A DNA stretch of 7,452 bases from Candidatus Aminicenantota bacterium (GTDB lineage: Bacteria; Acidobacteriota; Aminicenantia; Aminicenantales; Saccharicenantaceae), in the NCBI GenBank assembly GCA_026393955.1, contig JAPKZE010000271.1, positions 1 to 7,452 on the forward strand. Direction: 5' to 3'. The first letter of the stretch is position 1; each line of letters opens with the position of its first letter. Below the pieces are notes generated by a model. The model worked only from the letters and a program-made list of their open reading frames with translations, did no database searches and was not told where the DNA came from. Of the stretch, positions 1 through 5,477 are shown one piece after another. The translations under genes and the position numbers were made by a program.

Positions 1-310
1 GCAGTCGGGCATCGGCATCAACCTGCCCCAGGCCGAGACCGACACCAAGCCGGCCGAAGAAGGGCTGACCCTGACCGTCACCAAGGACCAGTACGTCCAT
101 ATCGGCGACTCGACGATCAACATCAACCTGCTCGAGCGCCGGCTGACCGAGTACTTCACCAACAAGCCCAAGAAGGTCGTCTACCTCCAGGCGGACAAGG
201 ACCTGCCCTACGGCGTCGTCGTCCGCATCATGGACATCACCAAGAAGGCCGGGGTCGAGCTCATCGGCATCCTGACCGAGCCCATCGACGTCAAAGACAA
301 GAAGAAATGA
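1..310 (+). CDS. tolR: TolR/ExbD-family biopolymer transport protein, C-terminal part (5' end outside window)
   Basis: This is the last 102 codons of an ExbD/TolR protein, read in the frame beginning at base 2 and ending at TGA 308-310. Proteins of this family have one N-terminal transmembrane helix and a periplasmic domain. With TolQ/ExbB they form the proton channel that energises TolA/TonB. The visible part is the periplasmic domain: a beta strand with LTVTKDQYVHIGD, then a helix, then the typical VVYLQADKDLPYGVVVRIMD segment and the ending GVELIGILTEP. The transmembrane helix with its proton-carrying Asp lies upstream and cannot be checked. The gene overlaps the next start by 4 bp (ATGA), so it is co-translated with a TolA-like gene and followed by tolB. 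That context favours TolR over ExbD, although the sequence alone does not separate them. A very lysine-rich tail (KDKKK) ends the protein. Confidence 0.9.
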   Translation, partial: QSGIGINLPQAETDTKPAEEGLTLTVTKDQYVHIGDSTININLLERRLTEYFTNKPKKVVYLQADKDLPYGVVVRIMDITKKAGVELIGILTEPIDVKDKKK

Positions 311-1134
311 GCCCCGTGCGGCTGGCTTTGCCTCAGGCTTTCAAACGCGCCGTCGTCCTGTCCGCCATCCTCCATGTCGGCCTGTTCATCCTCGTCATCG
401 CCTCGCCCTCGTTCTCGCGGGCGCCGCAGAAGGGCCTCGTCCAGTACGTCAATTTCATGGGCGGCGGCGGAGGCGGGGGGACCGGAGGCGGGGGCGGCAG
501 CGTCGCGCCCAAGACGGAGCCCCTCCCGGCGCCGAAGAAGCCGGCCCTGCGCGACTTGACCGTGCCCGCCAAGATCAAATCCGAGCCCGGGAGCTCCATG
601 ACCCACCCGGCGGACAAGCCGAAGACGTCGAAGAAGGCGCCGGACAAGAAGGCCGCCATCACCAAGCCCGAGCCCGCGACGGCTGCGGCGGCCGACGCCG
701 CGAACGCCGCGGCGGGAACGGCCTCGAGCGGCTCCGGCTTCGGCCTGCGCTTCGGCACTGGCGCCGGCGGCAGCGGCGGCGGGACCGGCGGGGGGATCGG
801 CGGCGGCACCGGGGCCGGCGCGGGCGATCCCTTCGGCGTCGCCGGCTTCCCCTTCCAGTTCTACCTCCAGATGATCTCGGACAAGATCACGGCCAACTGG
901 TTCCAGGCCCTCGTCGACCCCGGCGTCGGCGGCGTCCTGCAGACCCAGGTCTATTTCCGCATCTACAAGAACGGCCAGATCTCCGACGTCAAGATCGATG
1001 TTTCGAGCGGGGTCGAATCGTTCGACCTCTCGGCCCGCCGGGCCATCCAGACCGCGGCGCCCTTCGCCCCCCTACCGAACGAGTACGACGGCCAGTACCT
1101 CGGGATCACTCTCGTCTTCGAGCACGCCAAATGA
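307..1134 (+). CDS. tolA: TolA/TonB-family energy-transducing protein
   Basis: This 275-residue inner-membrane protein spans the periplasm and passes energy from TolQ-TolR to TolB/Pal or another outer-membrane partner. One transmembrane helix lies at about residues 14-34 (FKRAVVLSAILHVGLF). It carries the S-x3-H pair (S19, H23) that TonB and TolA use to contact the motor, and from memory it reads much like the TolA helix. A long low-complexity linker follows: poly-Gly at 52-65, a Lys/Pro/Ala-rich stretch at 66-135 and a second Gly tract at 153-172. Residues about 183-275 form a TonB/TolA C-terminal domain (FYLQMISDKITANW, VYFRIYKNGQISDVKI, SFDLSARRAIQTAAPF). It overlaps tolR and tolB by ATGA junctions, so the tol context supports tolA. 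TolA of enterobacteria has a long helical domain II instead, so 'energy transducer TonB' is an equally fair family label. Confidence 0.88.
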   Translation: MSPVRLALPQAFKRAVVLSAILHVGLFILVIASPSFSRAPQKGLVQYVNFMGGGGGGGTGGGGGSVAPKTEPLPAPKKPALRDLTVPAKIKSEPGSSMTHPADKPKTSKKAPDKKAAITKPEPATAAAADAANAAAGTASSGSGFGLRFGTGAGGSGGGTGGGIGGGTGAGAGDPFGVAGFPFQFYLQMISDKITANWFQALVDPGVGGVLQTQVYFRIYKNGQISDVKIDVSSGVESFDLSARRAIQTAAPFAPLPNEYDGQYLGITLVFEHAK

Positions 1135-2423
1135 CACACACCAAGAAGCTCCTCATCGGCCTGATGGTCCTCTTCGCGTCCGGGGCCTTCGCCCAGCAGG
1201 AGGTCGTCCTGAAGATCAGCGAAGGGATGCCCATGATCCCGCTGGCCTTGCCCGATTTCATCGTCCGGGGCTCTTCGCCGACGGCCCAGGCGGCCGCCCA
1301 GGAGATCCGCCAGGCCCTGTCCGACGACGTCAAGTACAGCCGCATCTTCCAGCTCCTGCCCAAGGAGTATTACGCCTACATCCGGGGCCTCGACCCGGAC
1401 AAGATCCAGTTCAAGGACTGGGATTCCATCCAGGCCCGGCTCCTCGTCACCGGCGAGGTCCGGGAGGACGGCGGGCGCATCGTCTTCGACGGCAAGATCT
1501 ACGACGTCAAGAGCGAGCGCTTCATCGTCGGCAAGCGCTACCAGGCCGAGAAGAACGGCCTGCGCCTCGTCGCCCACAAGATGGCCGACGAGCTCCTCAA
1601 GCTCCACGGCGAGAAGCCCATCTTCACGACCAAGATCGCGTTCGTCTCCAACCGCGACGGCAACGACGAGATCTACATGATGGACTACGACGGGGCCAAC
1701 CCGACGAGGATCACGTTCAACAAGATCAAGGACTACATGCCGGCCTGGTCGCCGGACCAGCGGACGATCGCCTTCACCTCGTACCGGGCCGGCAACGCGG
1801 GCCTCTACCTGCGCAACATCTACGAGGGCACGGAGTCCGTGGTGGCCACGAAGGGCACGAGCTACTCGGCGGCCTTCTCCCCCGACGGCAAGAAGCTGGC
1901 CTTCTGCTCGACCATGGCCGAAGAGGGCAACGCCGACATCTTCGTCATGGACCTCGAGACGAAGAAGACCAAGCGTCTGACCTTCAACGCCGCCATCGAG
2001 ACCGCGCCGTCCTGGTCGCCCACGGGGCGCGAGATCGCCTTCACGACCGACCGGCTCGGTCAGGGCACGCCCCAGATCTACATCATGGACGCCGAGGGCT
2101 CGAACGTCCGCAAGGCCAGCTTCGGCGGCAACTACCATGACGCGCCGGCCTGGGCCCCGACGGGCGAGCGGATCGCCTTCGTCTCCCGGGTCGATAACTC
2201 CTTCGACATCTATGTCCTCAACCTCCGGACCAACCAGATCGGCAAGATCACCGAGAACAACGTCCGCAACGAGTCGCCGAGCTGGTCGCCCGACGGCCGC
2301 CACCTCGTCTTCGCCTCCAACCTCTCGGGCTCGATCCAGCTCTACACCGTCGACTACGACGGGGCCAACCTCCGGCGGCTGACCGACCGGGGCGAGAACA
2401 AGCTCCCCGCCTGGACAGATTAG
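1131..2423 (+). CDS. tolB: Tol-Pal system beta-propeller protein TolB
   Basis: TolB is the soluble periplasmic protein that binds Pal and is displaced by TolA, coupling inner-membrane energy to outer-membrane constriction at division. The 430-residue length is normal for the family. A signal peptide is clear (KK, then LLIGLMVLFASGAFA), with likely cleavage after A21. Residues 22-160 form the N-terminal alpha/beta domain (PLALPDFIVRG, SRIFQLLPKEYY, LLVTGEVREDGGRIVF). Residues 165-430 are the six-bladed propeller, with repeated blade motifs at about 205 (AWSPDQ), 248 (AFSPDGKK), 294 (SWSPTGRE), 340 (AWAPTGER) and 384 (SWSPDGRH). Each is followed by IAF or VF and an IY/LY-x-D strand. The start is fixed by the ATGA overlap with the TolA-like gene and by the signal peptide. 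It is the last gene of this unit: 466 bp without a gene follow. Confidence 0.97.
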   Translation: MTHTKKLLIGLMVLFASGAFAQQEVVLKISEGMPMIPLALPDFIVRGSSPTAQAAAQEIRQALSDDVKYSRIFQLLPKEYYAYIRGLDPDKIQFKDWDSIQARLLVTGEVREDGGRIVFDGKIYDVKSERFIVGKRYQAEKNGLRLVAHKMADELLKLHGEKPIFTTKIAFVSNRDGNDEIYMMDYDGANPTRITFNKIKDYMPAWSPDQRTIAFTSYRAGNAGLYLRNIYEGTESVVATKGTSYSAAFSPDGKKLAFCSTMAEEGNADIFVMDLETKKTKRLTFNAAIETAPSWSPTGREIAFTTDRLGQGTPQIYIMDAEGSNVRKASFGGNYHDAPAWAPTGERIAFVSRVDNSFDIYVLNLRTNQIGKITENNVRNESPSWSPDGRHLVFASNLSGSIQLYTVDYDGANLRRLTDRGENKLPAWTD

Positions 2424-2534
2424 GATATCCTCTCCGTTCGCGATCGGAGGCCTCGGACTCCTGCAACCTTGATCCGGCCGTGGAGGGACCTCGGGGATCC
2501 GCTCCGTTCGCTGCGGTGAATCTTCACGCCGTCC

Positions 2535-2553
2535 CGGGCCGGAGCCCGTTCTT
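2535..2553 (+). terminator. Possible weak intrinsic terminator after tolB
   Basis: A perfect 5-bp GC stem (CGGGC 2535-2539, GCCCG 2544-2548) with a four-base CGGA loop is followed at once by TTCTT. It sits about 110 bases past the tolB stop and before the pal promoter, where a terminator would make sense. The stem is short and the T tract is interrupted, so this is only a candidate; Rho-dependent termination is as likely. Confidence 0.3.
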
Positions 2554-2792
2554 AGGTCTCCGTCCCGATGACGGCTAATTCACCGCTTGATGCTCACTCC
2601 GGGATACCCCTCGGCCCCTTCTCCCACGGCCTTCGCCGCCGGGGCCGCATCGCCATCCCAGAAGTTCCCGCGCTCGCGTCGACGACATCCCGGGCATAGG
2701 ATTCAGCGGTCGGCTCGCCCCCGGGGCTCGCCCCTTCACTCTCTAGGAGTAGCCTTAAGGGGGGAAATTGGCGAGATCAGGGGAATAACGTA

Positions 2793-2822
2793 TTGACATG
2801 TCCGCCTGATACGGGGTATAAG
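2793..2822 (+). promoter_or_regulatory. Sigma70-type promoter of the pal unit
   Basis: A perfect -35 box TTGACA (2793-2798) is followed after 18 bp by TATAAG (2817-2822), a 5-of-6 match to the -10 consensus, in sequence that is otherwise strongly GC-rich. Transcription would start near 2829, giving a leader of about 60 bases before the pal ATG. No operator or riboswitch-like structure is evident in that leader. Confidence 0.75.
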
Positions 2823-2879
2823 AAAGCTGGAAAACAGCGTCACCCCGCCGGCCCCGAAGGCCCGAGACGCGATTCCTTT

Positions 2880-2885
2880 AGGAGG
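2880..2885 (+). promoter_or_regulatory. Ribosome binding site of pal
   Basis: AGGAGG, a full match to the Shine-Dalgarno consensus, stands 4 bases before the ATG at 2890. It is the strongest such site on the + strand of this window, in keeping with the abundance usual for Pal, and it fixes the pal start. Confidence 0.85.
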
Positions 2886-2889
2886 CTCA

Positions 2890-3438
2890 ATGAAAAAGCT
2901 GATCATTTACTCGCTCGCGATCGTGCTCATCTTCTCCCTCGCCGTCGCCTGCAAGAAGAAACCCAAGGAAGTTCCCCCGCCCCCCCCGCAGGTCCAGGAA
3001 CAGCCCAAGGTCGAAAAGGTCGAACCGCCCGTCGTCCAGGAACCCCAGCTGACGGAAGAGGAATTGTTCCTCCAGAAATCGCTCGACCAGATCAACCGGG
3101 AAAAGCCCCTCGGGACCGTCTATTTCGACTATGACAAGGCCCTCATCCGCGACGACGCCCGGGGCACGCTGGACGGGAACGCGGGCTGGCTGAAGAAGTT
3201 CAAGACCGTCAAGATCCTCCTCGAAGGCCATTGCGACGAGCGCGGCACCGAGGAATACAACCTCGCCCTCGGCGAGAAGCGGGCCAAGGCCGCCCAGGAC
3301 TATCTCCTCTCGTCGGGCATCGCCGGCGACCGGATGAAGATCATCTCCTACGGCAAGAGCCAGCCGGTCAACCCCGGGCACGACGAGAGCGCCTGGCAGA
3401 TGAACCGGCGCGCCCAGTTCCTCGTCATCGAGAAGTAA
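2890..3438 (+). CDS. pal: Peptidoglycan-associated lipoprotein Pal
   Basis: Pal is an outer-membrane lipoprotein that grips peptidoglycan through an OmpA-like domain and binds TolB and TolA, holding the envelope layers together at the septum. The 182-residue protein begins with a lipoprotein signal (MKK, a hydrophobic run, SLAVAC), with lipidated Cys at 21. The lipobox has Ala at -3 rather than the commoner Leu. Residue +2 is Lys, not the Asp that retains enterobacterial lipoproteins in the inner membrane. A Pro/Lys/Glu linker (about 22-55) leads to the OmpA-C domain at about 73-182. Its signature is intact: TVYFDYDKALIR, LLEGHCDERGTEEYN, LALGEKRAKAAQDYL, ISYGKSQPV and NRRAQFLV, which include the Asp and Arg family members use to bind diaminopimelate. 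cpoB follows after 3 bp. Confidence 0.97.
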   Translation: MKKLIIYSLAIVLIFSLAVACKKKPKEVPPPPPQVQEQPKVEKVEPPVVQEPQLTEEELFLQKSLDQINREKPLGTVYFDYDKALIRDDARGTLDGNAGWLKKFKTVKILLEGHCDERGTEEYNLALGEKRAKAAQDYLLSSGIAGDRMKIISYGKSQPVNPGHDESAWQMNRRAQFLVIEK

Positions 3439-3441
3439 GAC

Positions 3442-4314
3442 TTGCGACGCGCTCGACTCGGGGCCTTCTTGCTCGTGGTCCTGGCCCTGGCCGCGGCCGG
3501 ACAGGATAAGAGCAAGAAGGCCATCGAGGTCGTCTACGACGACGTCCAGATCCTCAAGCAGCAGGTCCAGGAGCTCCGCGACCTGGCCGACCAGAACGCC
3601 GAGGTCATCAAGGCCCTCCAGGACCAGCTCAAGATCCTGACCGACCTTTTCCGTCAATCGATGGCCGGCCAGGCCGAGGCTCAGGAAGGCTCGAGAGCGC
3701 TCCCCGCCCAGTACCAGGACATCGTCCGCAAGCTCGACCAGCTGACCCTCGAGCTTCAGAAGATCTCGGCCGACCTGGCCGCCCGGCCCTCGGCCGCGGT
3801 GCCCGTCGGGGCCGCCGCGGGTGCGGCCGCCGCCGGCGGCGGTGCCGGCGAGGACCGGAAGCCGGCCCCTCAGACGGCGGCCAAACCCGGGCCCGAACCC
3901 AAGGCTCCGCCGGCCCCGGCCCCGGTCCCGACGATGTCCCCCCAGGAAGCCTACTCCGTGGCTTACAACGATTATCTCAAGGGGAACTACGACCTGGCCG
4001 TCGAAAGCTTCAAGCTCTACCGCCAGCAGTTCCCAGAGAGCCCCCTGGCCGACAACGCCCTGTACTGGATCGGCGAGTGCCGCTACAGCCAACGGAAGTT
4101 CGAGGAGGCGATCGACGCCTTCGACGATCTCATCGTCGGCTATCCGCAGGGCGACAAGGCCGCGGCGGCCCATCTCAAGAAAGGCCTGAGCTTCATCGAG
4201 CTCGGCCGGAAGCCGGAGGCGCTGGCTGCGCTCAAGCTCCTGGTCGCGAAATACCCGCTCGAGGAGGAGGCCCGCATCGCCCAGGACAAGATCCGGGAGC
4301 TGAACGAAAAATGA
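3442..4314 (+). CDS. cpoB: Tol-Pal-associated TPR protein CpoB (YbgF)
   Basis: CpoB is a periplasmic protein that coordinates peptidoglycan synthesis with Tol-Pal driven outer-membrane constriction. The 290-residue product has a signal peptide (RRAR, then LGAFLLVVLALAAAG, probably cut near residue 20), which requires the TTG start at 3442, three bases after the pal stop; no good ribosome binding site is visible. Residues about 27-72 and 88-113 are predicted coiled coil (DDVQILKQQVQELRDLADQN and LDQLTLELQKISADL), matching the trimerising N-terminal region of the family. Residues about 114-164 are an Ala/Gly/Pro linker. Three tetratricopeptide repeats follow at about 167-200, 204-237 and 241-274 (YNDYLKGNYDLAVESF, LYWIGECRYSQRKFEEAI, LKKGLSFIELGRKPEAL). 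The stop overlaps the ssb start by 4 bp. The position after pal and the domain order together make the call firm. Confidence 0.94.
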   Translation: MRRARLGAFLLVVLALAAAGQDKSKKAIEVVYDDVQILKQQVQELRDLADQNAEVIKALQDQLKILTDLFRQSMAGQAEAQEGSRALPAQYQDIVRKLDQLTLELQKISADLAARPSAAVPVGAAAGAAAAGGGAGEDRKPAPQTAAKPGPEPKAPPAPAPVPTMSPQEAYSVAYNDYLKGNYDLAVESFKLYRQQFPESPLADNALYWIGECRYSQRKFEEAIDAFDDLIVGYPQGDKAAAAHLKKGLSFIELGRKPEALAALKLLVAKYPLEEEARIAQDKIRELNEK

Positions 4315-4826
4315 GAGACATCAACAGTCTGAACAAGGTCATCCTCGTCGGCCGCTTGGGCCAGAAGCCCGAGATGTTCCGCATGCCCCAGCAGGACCGC
4401 TGGAAAGCCAGCTTCAGCCTGGCCACGAACGAGCGGCTCTTCAATCCCACCACGCGCGAGTCGTCCGACCGGACGGAGTGGCACAACATCGTCGTCTTCG
4501 GCAAGCTGGCCGAATTCGTCGAGAAGTACCTCGCCCAGGGCCGTCAAGTCCTCATCGAGGGCAAGCTCCGGACGCGGAGCTGGCAGGACAAGGATTCCGG
4601 GAACAAGAGGTACAAGACCGAGGTCGAGGCGATGAACATCGTCCTCCTCGGCAAGCGCGAAGAGAGCTCGGCGACCTCGGACACCCGGGACCTGGCCGAG
4701 GACAGTCGCGGCGGCGGCCGCTCGGTCGGAACGGAAGGGGCGGCCGGAGCGGCCGACGAAGAGTTCCCGACCGGCGGGGACGAACCGAGCGGAACGGGCG
4801 GCCCCGACGACGACGTCCCCTTCTAG
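4311..4826 (+). CDS. ssb: Single-stranded DNA-binding protein SSB
   Basis: SSB coats single-stranded DNA during replication, repair and recombination and recruits partner proteins through its acidic tip. The 171-residue product has the usual OB fold at residues 1-115 (LNKVILVGRLGQKPE, ASFSLATNE, TEWHNIVVFGKLAEF, YLAQGRQVLIEGKLRTRSW, MNIVLLGKRE). A disordered Gly/Glu/Ser-rich linker follows, and the tail ends in DDDVPF, close to the DDDIPF tip known from other SSBs, so the protein is complete. The start is the ATG at 4311, which overlaps the cpoB stop (ATGA) and has GGGAG 11 bases upstream. The same frame stays open upstream to 4077, but that extension is only the out-of-frame reading of cpoB. 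ssb is more often found near rpsF/rpsR or uvrA, so its place behind cpoB is unusual, though nothing in composition suggests transfer. Confidence 0.97.
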   Translation: MRDINSLNKVILVGRLGQKPEMFRMPQQDRWKASFSLATNERLFNPTTRESSDRTEWHNIVVFGKLAEFVEKYLAQGRQVLIEGKLRTRSWQDKDSGNKRYKTEVEAMNIVLLGKREESSATSDTRDLAEDSRGGGRSVGTEGAAGAADEEFPTGGDEPSGTGGPDDDVPF

Positions 4827-4829
4827 CCC

Positions 4830-5210
4830 TTGAGCGAAAAGATCCCGTCCGCCGACGACTACCGGAGCGGCATCGTCGAGGACGTCCGCCCCTGGGGCAG
4901 GTTCCGCCGCTTCCCCCACGAGGCCGCGGGCAGCATCAAGATCATCACCGTCGAGCCGGGTGGCCGGCTGTCCCTCCAGTACCACGAGGGCCGGGCCGAG
5001 TTCTGGGTCGTCCTCGACGCCGGGCTCGAGATCACCGTCGGCGACCGCGTTTGGATCGCCGCCCCCAACGAGGAGATCGTCGTCCCCCGCCGCGCCGTCC
5101 ACCGGGCCCGGAACGCCGGGACGGCGCCGGCCCGCTTCATGGAGATCTGGATCGGCCAGTCCTCGGAAGCCGATATCGTCAGGCTCCAGGACGATTATCA
5201 GCGGAAGTAG
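4830..5210 (+). CDS. Small cupin of the type II mannose-6-phosphate isomerase family
   Basis: This 126-residue single-domain protein matches the C-terminal cupin of ManC/AlgA-type enzymes, which isomerise fructose-6-phosphate and mannose-6-phosphate. Recognisable segments are VRPWGRFRRF (18-27), IKIITVEPGGRLSLQYHEGR (36-55), AEFWVV, LEITVGD, VVPRRAVHRARNAG (84-97) and ADIVRLQDDYQR. Probable metal ligands are Q50, H52, E57 and H91. The usual HxH is here H-E-G, so the second His of the motif is missing. The guanylyltransferase domain of full ManC is absent. The only plausible start is TTG 4830: it lies 3 bases after the ssb stop, lacks a clear ribosome binding site, and no ATG occurs before 5139. 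Translation may therefore depend on ribosomes ending ssb. Isomerase activity is inferred from the family; a regulatory or other sugar-binding cupin is possible. Confidence 0.82.
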   Translation: MSEKIPSADDYRSGIVEDVRPWGRFRRFPHEAAGSIKIITVEPGGRLSLQYHEGRAEFWVVLDAGLEITVGDRVWIAAPNEEIVVPRRAVHRARNAGTAPARFMEIWIGQSSEADIVRLQDDYQRK

Positions 5211-5297
5211 GGACTCCACCCTCTTCGGCTACGCTCGGTATATCGCTCCTTGCCCCCACACCCCGGCGGCGGGAAGCGGACTCTTGGGAGCGACCCG

Positions 5298-5335
5298 GCA
5301 GAATCTGGGCTGAGTACTCGAAGCCATGATTCTGC
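5298..5335. repeat. 38-bp imperfect inverted repeat in the convergent gap
   Basis: GCAGAATC (5298-5305) pairs with GATTCTGC (5328-5335). On the same axis GGCT (5308-5311) pairs with AGCC (5322-5325), giving 12 base pairs interrupted by one 2x2 mismatch around a 10-base loop that contains GAGTACTC. No T run follows on either strand, so it is not a textbook intrinsic terminator. It lies between convergent genes. Confidence 0.65.
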
Positions 5336-5371
5336 GAAATATCTGAAGAAAGGTATTCTCCGCTTCGCAGA
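5331..5371. repeat. Second inverted repeat overlapping the first
   Basis: TCTGCGAA (5331-5338) pairs perfectly with TTCGCAGA (5364-5371) across a 25-base loop. Its left arm shares bases 5331-5335 with the right arm of the preceding 38-bp repeat, so the two hairpins could not form fully at the same time in one transcript. Function unknown. Confidence 0.55.
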
Positions 5372-5385
5372 CTCCGCTCCCTGCC

Positions 5386-5409
5386 GGCCCCCCTTCCTTC
5401 ATGGGGGCC
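5386..5409. terminator. GC-only hairpin, possible bidirectional transcription stop
   Basis: GGCCCCC (5386-5392) pairs with GGGGGCC (5403-5409) across a 10-base loop. This is the most stable stem in the gap between the cupin gene and ptsI, which face each other, so it could end transcripts from both sides. Neither strand has a clear T tract after the stem, hence the low confidence. Confidence 0.35.
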
Positions 5410-5477
5410 TTGGAGCGACATACCTCGCCGCCTCACGGGTGGAGTCGACGAAACCCGAAATGGGAATCGCAGGAGGC

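Larger units (their letters stand above)
2424..2889. other. Non-coding gap between tolB and pal
   Basis: No convincing gene lies here. The short open frames in the stretch have low-complexity, Pro/Arg/Ala-rich translations and no ribosome binding site. The first 150 bases hold several small dyads: CTCCG/CGGAG at 2432-2449, GTGAA/TTCAC at 2516-2527, CGGGC/GCCCG at 2535-2548 and CCGTC/GACGG at 2560-2574. A 10-bp direct repeat, GGCTCGCCCC, occurs at 2712-2721 and 2725-2734, with a GCCCC-C-GGGGC dyad at 2717-2727. Base composition becomes less GC-rich from about 2750, where the pal promoter lies. The gap separates what in many bacteria is one tolB-pal unit. Confidence 0.7.

Noticed and set aside
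963..2303. Long open frame of 446 codons on the minus strand, antisense to tolB
   Set aside because: Its product is a low-complexity Val/Leu/Asp/Arg/Gly mix, as expected from the opposite strand of a gene with G/C-rich third positions, and the + strand is clearly tolB.
2587..2796. 69-codon open frame in the tolB-pal gap
   Set aside because: No ribosome binding site, a Pro/Ser/Ala/Arg-rich product without a domain, and an end that runs into the promoter; no support as a gene.
2793..3134. 113-codon + strand open frame starting just before pal
   Set aside because: It begins inside the -35 box and reads pal in the wrong frame; pal has a lipoprotein signal, OmpA domain and AGGAGG site.
2887..4173. 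Long open frame of 428 codons on the minus strand across pal and cpoB
   Set aside because: Same composition artefact; it runs across two well-supported genes and shows no recognisable domain.
4077..4310. Possible N-terminal extension of SSB by 78 residues
   Set aside because: The extension is Arg/Gly-rich out-of-frame cpoB sequence. The SSB fold begins at LNKVILVGRLG just after ATG 4311, and cpoB itself is intact here.
4140..5219. Open frame of 359 codons on the minus strand across cpoB, ssb and the cupin gene
   Set aside because: It spans three real genes, has a biased Asp/Val/Leu/Gly product and no domain signature.
5211..5477. Possible CRISPR or insertion-sequence remnant in the convergent gap
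   Set aside because: The repeats are inverted, short and differ in spacing; there are no regular direct repeats with spacers, no transposase fragment and no target-site duplication.
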